This document shows positions 8,547 to 17,921 of a DNA stretch of 64,000 bases, in pieces. The notes beneath the pieces are model-generated. The model did no database searches. It was not told where the DNA came from and saw only the letters and a program-made list of their open reading frames with translations. The translations under genes and the position numbers were made by a program. Position 1 is the stretch's first letter. The number at the start of each line of letters is the position of its first letter. This DNA is from Fodinicola feengrottensis (GTDB lineage: Bacteria > Actinomycetota > Actinomycetes > Mycobacteriales > HKI-0501), in contig NZ_WOTO01000008.1 in the NCBI RefSeq assembly GCF_010993775.1, positions 1-64,000 of the forward strand, given 5' to 3'.

Positions 8547-9470
8547 GTGTCGTACAACAAGGACCAGGGCGCCGGCCCGACGCGTCAAATTCCGCCGACC
8601 GGCGACGGCGCGGTGGATCCGGGGACCCCGCCGCCCCCACCGCCGTACCAACCGGCGCCGGTGGAATCCACCGGCGAGACGCCGTACCAGCAGGGCCAGC
8701 CGTCTTACACCGGGCAGACCACCGGAGATGTGCCGTACCAAGCCGGTTACGCACAGCAGTATCCGGAGCAGGGCTCCGGCGGAGTGCCGTACGACGGCTA
8801 TGGCGAGGACTACGACCCAGCCGAGTATTCCGCGCAGTACACCGGCGACCTCGGCTTCGACGTGCCTGGCCAGCCCGGTGCCGCGCCGGCTGCCGGCCAG
8901 CCCGCTGCCGTCCCGGCGGCTCCGTGGGCGCCGGCATCGCCGGCCGCCCGCCGGCATGCCGGCGATGCCCGCTTCGGTGCCGCCCGCCGCGCCTTCGAAC
9001 GTCCGGCCGGGCACGGTGAACACCGCCGTCATCTGCCTGCTCGCCGGGCTGGCCGTCGCGTTGCTGAGCTTCGGCCTGATGCTGCTCAACCAGGACAGCA
9101 TCGTCGCGGAGACGGTGAAGTCGCCGACGTTCGCCGGCTTCGAGCCCTCCGGAGTAGGGCAGCTCGTGCAGATCCTGATCTACGTGCTCGGCGGCGTCTC
9201 CAGTGTGTACGCGCTGGTCGTCGCGATCGTGGCGCTGTTCGTGATGCGCCGCAAGCGCAAGGCCCGGCTGATCGCGGAGATCCTCGCCTGGCTGTGGCTG
9301 GTCGCGCAGATCGCCTTCCTGGCCACCGGCGGACTGCAGGGCTCGGCCGCGTACTACACACCCTCAACAGCGCCCTCAGCGGCATCCTCATCCTGCTGAC
9401 CGCGGCGGCCGCCGTGCTGCTGCTCCTACCAGCAACCGGTCGCTGGCTCCGCAACAAACCAGCGAAATAA
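8547..9470 (+). CDS. Membrane protein with long Pro/Gly/Tyr/Gln-rich N-terminal region (two frameshifts)
   Basis: The first ~140 residues are a disordered cytoplasmic region rich in P, G, Q, Y and A (PPPPPPYQPAP, several PYQ repeats). After a break near 8940 the frame carries TVNTAVICLLAGLAVALLSF, then LVQILIYVLGGVSSVYALVV, FVMRRKRKARLIAEILAWLW and, after a second break near 9360, ILILLTAAAAVLLLLPAT. That is about four membrane helices, a layout common in actinobacterial cell-envelope proteins of unknown role. GTG start at 8547 is the best compromise with AAGGGAA upstream. It is followed 30 bases later by pyrE. No function assigned. Confidence 0.6.
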   Translation: MSYNKDQGAGPTRQIPPTGDGAVDPGTPPPPPPYQPAPVESTGETPYQQGQPSYTGQTTGDVPYQAGYAQQYPEQGSGGVPYDGYGEDYDPAEYSAQYTGDLGFDVPGQPGAAPAAGQPAAVPAAPWAPASPAARRHAGDARFGAARRAFERPAGHGEHRRHLPARRAGRRVAELRPDAAQPGQHRRGDGEVADVRRLRALRSRAARADPDLRARRRLQCVRAGRRDRGAVRDAPQAQGPADRGDPRLAVAGRADRLPGHRRTAGLGRVLHTLNSALSGILILLTAAAAVLLLLPATGRWLRNKPAK

Positions 9471-9500
9471 CACCCTCTCCCCGGCCGATAGGCTGCCAGG

Positions 9501-10037
9501 GTGTCTGATCGCGATGAGCTGCTGGCCCTGATCCGCGACCTCGCCGTGGTGCACGGCCGGGTCACCCTGTCGTCCGGGGCGGTGGCCGACTACTACGTTG
9601 ACCTGCGCCGGGTGACCCTGCATCACGCGGCCGCGCCGCTGATCGGCCGGGTGATGCTCGAGGTGACCGGCGGTTGGGCGTACGACGCGGTCGGCGGGCT
9701 CACCCTCGGCGCCGACCCGGTGGCGACCGCCATGCTGCACGCGGCTTCGGCGGCCGGCCGGAAGCTGGACGCCTACGTGGTCCGCAAGGAAGGCAAGGCG
9801 CACGGCCTGCAGCGCCGGATCGAGGGCCCGGACGTGGCCGGCCGGCAGGTGCTGGCGGTCGAGGACACCTCCACCACCGGCTCCAGCGTGCTGGCCGCCG
9901 TGGCGGCGCTGAAGGAAGCCGAGGCGACCGTCTGCGGCGTGGCCGTCGTGGTCGACCGCGGTGCCGGCGCCGCCGTACGAGCCGCTGGCCTGGACTATCG
10001 GTACGCCTTCTCGCGCGAGGACCTCGGACTCGCCTGA
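9501..10037 (+). CDS. pyrE: Orotate phosphoribosyltransferase
   Basis: Intact 178-residue enzyme that joins orotate to PRPP to form OMP in pyrimidine synthesis. The PRPP-binding loop VLAVEDTSTTGSS is complete, as are the flexible-loop basic residues in RKEGKAHG and the N-terminal LSSGAVADYYVDLRRVTL that contacts orotate. Length and order match actinobacterial PyrE. GTG start at 9501. It is immediately downstream of a membrane-protein gene and not in a pyr operon, the usual situation for pyrE in many actinomycetes. Confidence 0.95.
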   Translation: MSDRDELLALIRDLAVVHGRVTLSSGAVADYYVDLRRVTLHHAAAPLIGRVMLEVTGGWAYDAVGGLTLGADPVATAMLHAASAAGRKLDAYVVRKEGKAHGLQRRIEGPDVAGRQVLAVEDTSTTGSSVLAAVAALKEAEATVCGVAVVVDRGAGAAVRAAGLDYRYAFSREDLGLA

Positions 10038-10205
10038 TCGCTCGGTCGCGACACGCCGGACCCACCCTTATCGAACACTCGTACTAATGACAGCGTATTC
10101 TGTGCCGCGCTGGAGTCGATCGGACGTCGACGACTCCAGCCCCGTCGCCGAGTGTGTGTTGCGGACGGCGACACGAGTCACATCACCCGTCATGGAAGGG
10201 AAAAC

Positions 10206-10679
10206 ATGGCCGAGCAGAGCCCGACCGAGCGTTCCGAGGACACGCCGGTGGCCGCCGCCGCCGCGGCCGCTGAGACTTCGGCCCCGGCGCAGGTCACCGC
10301 TGCTGGAGATGCGGACATGCCCGCCGAGGCGGCCGAGGACGACGCCGCCGAGAAACCGACCCGCGGCCGCCCCCGCAAGACCGCGGCACGCAAGACCCGG
10401 CAGGTCGCCCTGACCCTGACCGTGACCGGGTCCCAGGACGGCGCCGACTGGCAGGCCGAGGTCGTCCACGGCACCACCCGGGTGGTGCCCCAGCTGTCCG
10501 TCTCCGCCGCCGCCGTGGTGGCGGCCGCCAAGGACCTGCACCCAGACATCGCCGAGGCGATCGACGGCATCCTGGAAACCGCCCGCGAACAGCACCGCAC
10601 CCGGGTGGAACAGCTCCAGGCCGAGCTCGCCGCCGCCCAGGAGGCCCTCGCCAACCTGGACGGCGACTCCCAGGCCTAG
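10206..10679 (+). CDS. AT-hook-containing actinobacterial protein (DUF6319-like)
   Basis: 157 residues, start ATG at 10206 after GAAGGGAAA. An acidic Ala/Glu-rich N-terminal stretch leads to a basic patch PTRGRPRKTAARK, whose GRPRK core is a classic AT-hook, then a beta-rich segment (VALTLTVTGSQDGADWQAEV) and a C-terminal helix likely to be a coiled coil (RTRVEQLQAELAAAQEALAN). It looks like a small DNA-associated protein of unknown role. I recall a DUF6319 family with this pattern but cannot confirm it. A strong convergent hairpin follows. Confidence 0.6.
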   Translation: MAEQSPTERSEDTPVAAAAAAAETSAPAQVTAAGDADMPAEAAEDDAAEKPTRGRPRKTAARKTRQVALTLTVTGSQDGADWQAEVVHGTTRVVPQLSVSAAAVVAAAKDLHPDIAEAIDGILETAREQHRTRVEQLQAELAAAQEALANLDGDSQA

Positions 10680-10739
10680 GCCAAGGCCGCCGTTCCAGAC
10701 CCCGGGTCAAGAAACTCGACCCAAGATAAGCTCGACCGA

Positions 10740-10772
10740 ATTCCGGGTGGATGCGCCGTATCCACCCGGAAT
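10740..10772. terminator. Bidirectional hairpin terminator
   Basis: A perfect 13-bp stem, ATTCCGGGTGGAT (10740-10752) with ATCCACCCGGAAT (10760-10772), and a 7-base loop. It lies between the convergent AT-hook gene (stop 10679) and the AraC-type regulator (stop 10778). No long T-tract on either side, so termination is inferred from position and stem quality. Confidence 0.7.
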
Positions 10773-10777
10773 CTCGT

Positions 10778-11714
10778 TCATCCGCGCCGAAAGGCCGTCG
10801 GATTGACGCCGCATTCGCGTTTGAAGGCGACACTCAGCGCGAACGCGTTCGCGTAACCCACTCGCCGGGCGACCGCATCCACCGTGTCGGTGGTGTCCCG
10901 CAGCCGATCCGCCGCGAGACAGATCCGCCAACTGGTGAGGTAGCTCATCGGTCCCTCGCCGACGGTCGTACGAAACCGCCGCGCGAAGGCCGCCCGGGAG
11001 CTACTACCGACCTTCTCCGCCAGCAGTCCGACCGTCCACGGATATGCCGGATCTTCGTGCAACAGGCCCAAAGCCGGTCCGACGACCGGATCGGCGAGCG
11101 CCCGATACCAGCCAGGATCGTTGGCTCCGGGGCGAGTGAACCAGGCACGCAGCGCCGACACCAGCATCACGTCCAGCAGCCGGTCCAGAATGACCTGCTG
11201 GCCGGGCTCCTCGACGCCGATCTCGAACAGCGCCACCTCCGCGACTCGGCAGCGGATGTCCACGGCAGGTACGACCAGTGCCGACGGAAGTCCATCCAGC
11301 AGTCGCCGGCTGACCGCACCCGAGACCTGGTACGTGCCAGTGACCAGTACGGACGGGCCGTCCGCGGTGAGGCCGCAGGTACGCGGACCCAGGTGCAGCA
11401 GCTCGTCCATGCCGGTTCCGTCCGGGTTGGTACAGCGGTCGTCCGGGTGGACCACCACCTGCGTCGGCGTGCCAGCCAGGCGGGTCGGCGACGGTGAATG
11501 GTTCGGTGCTGTTCACGATCGCGATGTCGCCGGCCGCCAGTCGTACCGGCTCGCCGTTCGGCGGCACCAGCCAACCCGTACCGCGCGCCATCGTCACCAG
11601 CGTCAGCGGCGCCTCGACCGCGAACCGCAGCGACCAGGGCGGGGCGAGGTAGGTCTGGCCGAACAACGCGCCCTCCGCGCGCGCCGAGCTAAGCAGGTCT
11701 GTGAGGGCATCCAC
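10778..11714 (-). CDS. AraC-family transcriptional regulator with N-terminal cupin (frameshift near 11465)
   Basis: The N-terminal half (LAPPWSLRFAVEAPLTLVTM, GTGWLVPPNGEPVRLAAGDI) is a cupin sensing domain of the AraC_binding_6 type; after one indel the frame continues with VLVTGTYQVSGAVSRRLLDG and a C-terminal double helix-turn-helix (EKVGSSSRAAFARRFRTTVG; DAVARRVGYANAFALSVAFK). GTG start at 11714. Regulators of this group in actinomycetes commonly sit divergent to the oxidoreductase they control; here the divergent neighbour is the PPOX-fold protein at 11825, about 110 bases away, which is the likely target. Confidence 0.87.
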
Positions 11715-11824
11715 GCTGACATGCTAGACGCGCAGACATCAAAAGGAGACTTCCAGACATAGCTCGTCTCGCATCGGCTCGGTTGACTGGAATCAGTTAC
11801 CCGTCGTTGGAAAGCGAGCCGTCC

Positions 11825-12274
11825 ATGTCCATCACATCACTGACCGTGACCGAACGCGAGCAGTTTCTCGCCGAGCCGTATGTCGGAGTTCTCGGAGTCG
11901 AGCGCCCCGGACGCGCCCCACTGACCATCCCGATCTGGTACGACTACACACCCGGCGGTGAGGTGCTGGTCTGGACTGAGCCGAGCATGGTCAAGGTCGG
12001 CCTGATCAAGGCCGCCGGCCGGTTCAGTCTCTCGGTGCAGCGGACCAATCGGCCGTACCGCTATGTCACCGCCGAGGGTCCGGTGACCGGGTGGGAAGAG
12101 CCGGTGCCGACCGAGGTGGCGACCGCGATGGCGGCCCGCTACCTGTGGCCGGAGGAGGCGCGGGAGTTCGTCACGAGCAACCTGGCCAGGCCCACGCTGC
12201 TGATCCGGATGCGGCCGAAGTTCTGGTCGAGCATGGCCGAGGAGAAACTCGGGGAGCTCCACACCACCCCGTGA
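11825..12274 (+). CDS. Pyridoxamine 5'-phosphate oxidase-fold flavin/F420-binding protein
   Basis: 149 residues from ATG 11825. The split-barrel pattern is clear: LAEPYVGVLGVERPGRAPLT, PIWYDYTPGGEVLVWT, LIKAAGRFSLSVQRTNRPYR and TLLIRMRPKFWSSM. This family binds FMN, F420 or heme and reduces varied small molecules; actinomycetes have many paralogues and the substrate cannot be read from sequence. It is divergent from the AraC-type regulator, which probably controls it. Intact. Confidence 0.85.
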   Translation: MSITSLTVTEREQFLAEPYVGVLGVERPGRAPLTIPIWYDYTPGGEVLVWTEPSMVKVGLIKAAGRFSLSVQRTNRPYRYVTAEGPVTGWEEPVPTEVATAMAARYLWPEEAREFVTSNLARPTLLIRMRPKFWSSMAEEKLGELHTTP

Positions 12275-12285
12275 GTGACCACCGG

Positions 12286-13094
12286 TCACGACAGGCCGGT
12301 GGTGACCGCCTCGCTGACCTCGACCACGTTGCCGTCGGCGTCGATTTCCAACGCGCCCGTCAGCAGCCCCACGACCTGTGTCATCCCGTGTGTCTTGGGT
12401 GACACGAGCGCCACCCGCCGGCCAAGGCGGTGCACATGTATACGGTCCGCGATCTCGAAAACATGCGGCATGTTATGGCTGATCAGTACGACCGCGAGGC
12501 CGCGGTCGCGGATCTTTCCGATCAGTTCCAGCACTTTTCGCGGACTCGGCTACCCCGAGCGCGGCGGTCGGCTCGTCCATGATCACCACCCGGGTGCCGA
12601 AAGCGCGCGCGCGGGCCACCGCGACCCCCTGCCGCTGGCCACCGGAGAGAGTTTCCACGGTCTGCTGCGCCGAAGTGATGCCGATGCCGAGCTCGGCCAT
12701 GATCTTCGACGCTTCGGTACGCATGGATTTTGCGTCCAGCATTCGAAAAATGCTGCCCAGCACACCTGGGCGGCGTTTTTCCCTGCCAAGAAAGAGATTC
12801 GTCGCGATATCCTGCGAGGGCGCGAGGGCGAGGTCTTGATAGACGGTCTCGATGCCGTGCTGGCGTGCGTCCAACGGGCCGTGGAATCGGACCACCTTGC
12901 CGTCCAGTCGAATGTCGCCCGCGTCCGGGATCACCGCGCCGGCAAGGGTTTTGATCAGCGTGGACTTGCCGGCGCCGTTGTCGCCGACGACGGCGAGCAC
13001 CTCGCGCGTTCAGGTCGAAGTCGGTGTTGTCCATCGCGACCACATGGCCATAGCGCTTGACCAGGCCCCGGCCGGTGAGCACGGGTTCGGTCAT
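12286..13094 (-). CDS. Sugar ABC transporter, single-domain ATP-binding protein (two frameshifts)
   Basis: FrcA-like ATPase of the carbohydrate-uptake-2 family. Walker A GDNGAGKST, Q-loop ETVYQDLALAP, signature LSGGQRQGVAVARA, Walker B VVIMDEPTAAL and switch His in VLISHNMPHV are all present but distributed over three frames, with breaks near 13010 and 12540. About 265 residues, i.e. one nucleotide-binding domain rather than the two fused in RbsA/MglA, so it would act as a homodimer. Its ATG overlaps the permease stop (ATGA). Last gene of a binding protein-permease-ATPase operon. Confidence 0.9.
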
Positions 13095-14071
13095 CGCTGC
13101 TGCCTCCTGGCCAGCCGGTCCAACGCCACCGCGGCGATCACGAGTACGCCGGTGGCAACGTCCTGGTAGAGGTCGTCGATGCCGGCCTGCGTCAGCCCCG
13201 ACCGCAACACCGACACCACCAATGCGCCCAGCAGGGTGCCCCAGATTCCGCCCCGGCCACCAAAAAGACTCGTACCGCCGAGGACGACCGCGGTGATCGA
13301 CTCAAGATTGGCGTTCTGGTACGCATTCGGGTCGGCGTTGGGCACCCGGCCGAGCGCCTGCCAGGCGGCGATCCCGTACACCAGGCCGGCGATCAGGTAG
13401 ACGCTGAGCAGGGTTCGCCGAACGTGAATGCCGGACAGCCGGGACGCCTCCGGGTCGCTGCCGATCGCGTAGACGTGTTTTCCCCATGCCGTACGAGTCA
13501 ACACGTACCAGAGGAAAAGGACCATGATCAGCCCGAGCGTCATCCCGTACGTGACTTCGATGCCGCCGAACAAATACCGCCGGGTGCCCAGATAGCTCAA
13601 CAGTCCACTGTGGACCTGGATGCTCTGGCCGCCGGCATAAATCAGGCTGAGCGCGGTGATGATGCTGAACATTCCCAGTGTCACGATGAAAGGTGGCAGC
13701 CGGATGCTGGTGACCAGCCCGCCGGTGACCCCGCCGAGCGCGGTCGCGACGGCCAGGCCGACCAGCAGCGCCAGGACCGCGGGCATTCCCGCGGCTACCC
13801 AACTCGCCATCAAAAGCGTGGCCAGCACGGCGATCGAGCCGTTCGCGAGGTCGATGCCAGCGGTCAGGATGATCAGTGTCTGGCCGAGCGCCAAAGTGCC
13901 CACCACCAGCGACTGCTCCAACACCAGGGACATGTTGTCCAGGTCGAAGAAGGTCTTGGTGGTCAACGAAAAGACGATGACCGCGACGACCAGCGCGAGG
14001 GCCGGCCCGATCGCCGGCGCTCGGCGCAAGAGCTCACCGAGGCTGGTACGCCTGGAAAGCGCAGCCGTCAT
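13091..14071 (-). CDS. Sugar ABC transporter permease (RbsC/FrcC-like)
   Basis: Intact 326-residue permease of the BPD_transp_2 family. Multiple helices are visible (IGPALALVVAVIVFSLTTKT, LVVGTLALGQTLIILTAGID, LLSVYLIAGLVYGIAAWQAL) with the family motifs TAGIDLANGSI, PPFIVTLGM, and near the C-terminus VVLGGTSLFGGRGGIWGTLL. These permeases pair with CUT2 ATPases to import ribose, xylose, fructose, galactose or inositol. Start ATG at 14071 has AAGGAG upstream and overlaps the binding-protein stop (ATGA); the 3' end overlaps the ATPase start in the same way. Confidence 0.93.
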   Translation of the reverse strand: MTAALSRRTSLGELLRRAPAIGPALALVVAVIVFSLTTKTFFDLDNMSLVLEQSLVVGTLALGQTLIILTAGIDLANGSIAVLATLLMASWVAAGMPAVLALLVGLAVATALGGVTGGLVTSIRLPPFIVTLGMFSIITALSLIYAGGQSIQVHSGLLSYLGTRRYLFGGIEVTYGMTLGLIMVLFLWYVLTRTAWGKHVYAIGSDPEASRLSGIHVRRTLLSVYLIAGLVYGIAAWQALGRVPNADPNAYQNANLESITAVVLGGTSLFGGRGGIWGTLLGALVVSVLRSGLTQAGIDDLYQDVATGVLVIAAVALDRLARRQQR

Positions 14072-15095
14072 TGCACGCTCCTTATCCCCAGCAGTTTTTT
14101 CAGGCCCCAAGTGGTGTTCTGGCTCTCGATACCGGCCAATGGACGGTCCGTGATGACCGCTGAACCGGTGTTGTGGAAACCGCTCGGCTTGGCACCGGTA
14201 GCGGCGTACGCGACGCCCGCGTCGACGCCCTCGATCGCCATCTTGCGCGGGAACTGCATGACCGTGACGGCGAACTGGCCGGCGGCCACATCTCGAACGC
14301 CTTCACAACCGCCGTCAATCGAGCCCATGGTGATATTCGACGCCAGTCCACGCGACTTGATCGCGGCGTACGCACCGCGGCCGCTCGGCTCGTTCATCGA
14401 ATAGACGACGTTGACGTTGGGGTTGCGCTGCAGCAGGTTTTCCATCGCCTGCTGGGCTTTGTTCTGGTCACCATTGGCGGACTGGTGCCCCAGGATCGCC
14501 GGCGAGAGCTGTTGGTCAGGCCGATGCCCTGCAGGAATCCGTTATGGCGCTGGGTGTCCACGGTGGCGCCGGCCGTGCCGTCGATCATCAGCACGTGCGG
14601 TTGCGCGCCTTTCAGGGCAGCCTTGAGATAGGCACCCTGCTGGCGGCCAGCGGCCTGGTTGTCGGTGGCATAGGTGGCATCCACCGCGCTGGCCGGCTCG
14701 GTGGCGGTGTCCAGCGCGATGACCAGAATGCCGCGCGCCCGGGCCTGTGCGATCGCGCCGAGCACCCCGCTCGCGGTGTTCGGCGTGATCAGGATGGTGG
14801 TGACGCCCTGCTGGATGAGGTTTTCGATCGCGGTCACCTGACCGTCGTTGTCGCCATCAAACTTTCCAGCCAAGGCAACAAAGGAAGCACCTTTACTGGC
14901 TGCCTCGGCCTTCGCGGCCTGGCGCAGCACGACAAAGTACGGGTTGGTCTCGGTCTTGGTCACCAACCCGATCTTGGCCGGCCCGCCGTGCCCCGCGGTG
15001 CTGGTGCCACCCCAGTAGCGCTGTGTGGTGCACCCGGACAGAGCCAAGACCGCGACGACGGTGACCGCCAGCGTACGACTGACGCGCAGTCCCAT
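14068..15095 (-). CDS. Sugar ABC transporter substrate-binding lipoprotein (frameshift near 14500)
   Basis: MGLRVSRTLAVTVVAVLALS followed by GC gives a lipoprotein signal with lipobox LALSGC, so the protein is anchored outside the membrane. The mature part is a periplasmic-binding-protein type 4/LacI fold: KIGLVTKTETNPYFVVLRQA, IENLIQQGVTTILITPN, RGILVIALDT, and after the break NPNVNVVYSMNEPSGRGAYA and ITMGSIDGGCEGVRDVAAG. First gene of the operon, with ribosome site GGAGG before ATG 15095. The nearby IolE-like isomerase (18233) makes inositol a possible ligand, but that is only a guess. Confidence 0.9.
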
Positions 15096-15175
15096 TCAGA
15101 CCTCCGGAGTCCGTACGACACGGGCAGGCTCCGGGCACGCTAGTTGCCCGGATCACTCCCGGCAACTGGGGCCGC

Positions 15176-15478
15176 TCAGGTGTGGTTTGGCACCGGTTTG
15201 TCGGCTCGTACGTCCGCCAGCACCGCCTCGAAGATCCCCGCCACCAACTCGACCGCGGTGGGTACGAGTGAGTAACAGATAGTAGTGCCCTCTCGGCGGG
15301 TGGTGACCACTCCAGCAGACCGGAGCACCTTCAGGTGCGCCGAAATGGTCGGCTGGGCGACGTCGAAATAGTCGGTGAAATCGCAGGCACAGGTGTCCGG
15401 CTCGCGCGCCAGCCGGCGGACGATGCCGAGCCGGACCGGGTGCGCCAGCGCCTTGAGGACTTCCACTTCGTCGAGCAC
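15176..15478 (-). CDS. ArsR/SmtB-family repressor
   Basis: 100-residue winged-helix regulator: LKALAHPVRLGIVRRLAREP, then DTCACDFTDYFDVAQPTISA HLKVLRSAGVVTTRREGTTI. The two cysteines in DTCACDF sit where the alpha-3 metal site (ELCVCDL) lies in ArsR/CadC proteins, so thiol, arsenite or metal sensing is plausible. GTG start at 15478. It faces away from the questin-oxidase-like gene, and an inverted repeat in the shared 57-base intergenic region is its likely operator. Intact. Confidence 0.9.
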   Translation of the reverse strand: MLDEVEVLKALAHPVRLGIVRRLAREPDTCACDFTDYFDVAQPTISAHLKVLRSAGVVTTRREGTTICYSLVPTAVELVAGIFEAVLADVRADKPVPNHT

Positions 15479-15500
15479 GGTGCTAGCTTAACGCCATATC

Positions 15501-15526
15501 CCTATATAGCTGATTCTCAATATAGG
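15501..15526. promoter_or_regulatory. Putative ArsR operator, inverted repeat CCTATAT-N12-ATATAGG
   Basis: Perfect 7-bp arms, CCTATAT at 15501-15507 and ATATAGG at 15520-15526, in an A/T-rich patch between the divergent ArsR gene (start 15478) and the gene starting at 15536. Spacing and A/T-rich half sites suit ArsR/SmtB dimers. The right arm almost touches the ribosome site (GGAG) of the downstream gene, so binding would block its expression and probably autoregulate the repressor. Confidence 0.65.
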
Positions 15527-15535
15527 AGAGGCGCT

Positions 15536-16560
15536 ATGAACGTTGTGCTGGACGAAGCGCTCGACCGGCTGTCCGCAACTGGCCCGGAGTTCCGCGGCGG
15601 GCTGAGCAACCACGGCCCGATGGTGGTGGAGGCGTTGGTACGGCTCGGCTGCGACGATGACGTGGAGCACTGGGTCGACGGCTATCTGCCCCAACTCGAC
15701 GAGCGACCGCGACCGGCCGCCCGGATCACCGAGGAGGGTTGGCGGGACGCGCTGGGCGACTACCGCCGGGTCGGCGACTGGCAGGCGTATTTCGTCGACC
15801 AACTCACCTCCGCGCCGTGGCGGGACGTGGTGGCGCAGTGGTGGCCCCGACTGCTGCCTGGCATGATCGCCGGCGCGACACACGGCGTTATCCGTACGTC
15901 ACAAGCGATCCGCGGCCTCGCCGACGACGCGGCCAGTCCATACCGACGGACCGAACTGGCGACCGGCCTGGCCTACTGGGCGGCTCGGTATTTCGAGCTG
16001 CCCGGCGCGGAAAACTCGGGTCCGGTTCGCGGTCGCCGGCGCAGGCGCTGGCGGCGATGCCCGCTGTCGAAGTGGCCGACGCCGAGCTGATCACCGGGCA
16101 GGTCGCGCCGGTGGTGACCTCGCCGGCATTCCAAGAAGCGGTCGGCGAGCTTCGCCCCCCGGCCGCGATCGATGCCGCTTTTGGCACCCTGACAAGGACT
16201 TTCGCCGACGTGTACGTCCACTATGGACGGAACAGCCCGATTGGCCTGGTGCACGCGGTGACCGCCCCGACGGCGGTACGATCCATCCTGCCGTTTTTGC
16301 CGGCAGCTCTCTGGCGGCCCAGCCACGACGCGCTCTGGCACGTCGGCGCGACCCTCTTCACCGCCTTTGGTCAGGGAAAACCGCAGGACGAGCCGCCCAC
16401 CGGAGCCGGCCAGCAGCCCGCTGTCTCGGTGGCCGCCGCGGTCGCGAGCGGTGACGCGCATGCCATCAAACTCGCCGAGGCATGCCTGCGAGAACACCAG
16501 AAGTCGCCCGACCCGGTCTACTTGCACGCGGCCAGCCGTGGAATGTATGCGGCCGGCTGA
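15536..16560 (+). CDS. Questin oxidase-like protein (DUF4243; frameshift near 16020)
   Basis: The N-terminal part (LDEALDRLSATGPEFRGGLS, NHGPMVVEALVRLG) matches the opening of the questin-oxidase family, named for a fungal Baeyer-Villiger-type ring-opening enzyme but widespread in bacteria with unknown substrates. After a one-base break the frame continues LITGQVAPVVTSPAFQEAVG, YVHYGRNSPIGLVHAVTAPT and HAIKLAEACLREHQKSPDPV to a TGA at 16560; about 340 residues. ATG 15536 follows GGAG. It is divergent from the ArsR gene and probably repressed by it, so it may respond to a reactive or thiol-active compound. Confidence 0.75.
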
Positions 16561-16562
16561 CG

Positions 16563-17876
16563 TCAGCAAGCAGGCGCCGGATTTTCCTGTTCCAGTGTGA
16601 CGGTCAACGCATTCGGCGGGGCTGGCATCACGAGATAGCGCGCCGTGATCTCGCACGGCACGGTAATCCCATATTGGTCGCCGTTATTGACCCCGACTCC
16701 TTGACCGTCTACCTGTGCCTCACCCGGCGTCGTCGTGTCAACGATGAAGGAGCCGTCCGGCGCGTGCACCGGATCGCCCAGGGCCGGGAAAGAGTTGATT
16801 TTCCACCGCAGGGCACTGAAGTGGCCGATCAGCGTGCCATCGCGGAAGGTGGTCGGATCATTCAGTCGGAACGGGCAGTTCGGCTGCGGAGCCAGCGCGC
16901 TCGAGCGTACGCAGATATTGAGCTGAGTGCGGATCTGCTGCTCGTAGAGGTGGCTGGCTGCCGGCGTGAGGGTGGCTTCCATCGGCAGGGTGGCCACTCC
17001 GGCACCGGAATATCCTGCGGTGGCCACAATCAATGGCGGATCAGCGGAGGTCACCATCGAAGGCTCCAGCGACTGCGGCACATAACTGCCCGGGAAAACC
17101 TGGAAAAGCGTCGGCCCGGGCACCGAGGTCGCCCTTTTCCCATTGAGAGTGAGATATTCGAACGCCTGCGGCGAGTCCAGAGTGACCTGTGCGTACGGGA
17201 CTGGAATGCGCCAACCCGGCTGTCCGACTGGCGGATGCGGATCCGCGACCAGATAAATGCTGCCGGTGGAGGAAGTGCCGTCGGCGGCGGTGATCTTGAT
17301 TCGTACCAGCCGCTCCACCGTCTGGTTCTGCGGAAAAGGATCGCCAGCCTCGACCGCCGAGGTCACTTTCCAGTCCGTACGCAGGAAGCCCTTGTCCAGA
17401 AACTGTTCCCGTTTCAGATCCGGTTGGGTGGTCGGCCGGGCGATCCGCAATGCGCCGGCCACATCCTTGCGACGCAACGCGTCCAGGAAGCTGGTCACCA
17501 ACGGAACCGTGCCGTCGTGAGTGGCTCGGTAGAACGAGATGGCCGGGAATGCGCCGATGGCCAGCACCAACACCACCACCCACGCCGTCAGGGTGAGCGC
17601 CAGCAGCACGTACGGCGGGCGGCTCCCCGACTTTGCGAACGACGGCATCGGCGCCGGCACGACGGCCGGACCACTCACCGGCAAAGGGATGTCAGGCGGG
17701 TTTGGCGCCAACGGCACATCCGGCGCGGGGGTGTCGGCCGGGGGACTGGCAGCCGGCGAAACCTGATCCGGCGGCGCCGCAGCGTCCGCCTTTTCTGGCA
17801 CTACTGCGACAGGCTCTTCGCCGGTCGACTCTTCCCCGTCAGGGCGTTTCCACCCAGAGTCGTTCATGGTGGTCAT
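16563..17876 (-). CDS. Membrane-anchored exported protein of unknown function
   Basis: 437 residues, intact. A Pro/Ala-rich cytoplasmic N-terminus (~90 residues, many PP and DTPAPDVP-like units) precedes one membrane helix (LLALTLTAWVVVLVLAIGAF) and a ~310-residue outside domain that starts with a small helical part (SFLDALRRKDVAGALRIARP, like DUF4878/lumazine-type NTF2 folds that track peptide chains) and ends in beta-rich sequence with cysteines. I do not recognise the family. Its stop is only two bases from the convergent gene at 15536-16560. A decayed relative of its last third lies immediately upstream (17922-18195). Confidence 0.65.
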   Translation of the reverse strand: MTTMNDSGWKRPDGEESTGEEPVAVVPEKADAAAPPDQVSPAASPPADTPAPDVPLAPNPPDIPLPVSGPAVVPAPMPSFAKSGSRPPYVLLALTLTAWVVVLVLAIGAFPAISFYRATHDGTVPLVTSFLDALRRKDVAGALRIARPTTQPDLKREQFLDKGFLRTDWKVTSAVEAGDPFPQNQTVERLVRIKITAADGTSSTGSIYLVADPHPPVGQPGWRIPVPYAQVTLDSPQAFEYLTLNGKRATSVPGPTLFQVFPGSYVPQSLEPSMVTSADPPLIVATAGYSGAGVATLPMEATLTPAASHLYEQQIRTQLNICVRSSALAPQPNCPFRLNDPTTFRDGTLIGHFSALRWKINSFPALGDPVHAPDGSFIVDTTTPGEAQVDGQGVGVNNGDQYGITVPCEITARYLVMPAPPNALTVTLEQENPAPAC

Positions 17877-17921
17877 GATAGGGACAACTAATTCCGTCGG
17901 AGGCCGAATGGGAAGAACAGG

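Noticed and set aside
7846..9399. 517-codon plus-strand frame
   Set aside because: Its first two thirds are antisense to the acyl-CoA dehydrogenase at 7143-8313; only the last part carries helices of the membrane protein at 8547-9470.
16482..17891. 469-codon plus-strand frame
   Set aside because: Fully antisense to the intact exported-protein gene at 16563-17876, with Arg-rich, motif-free sequence.
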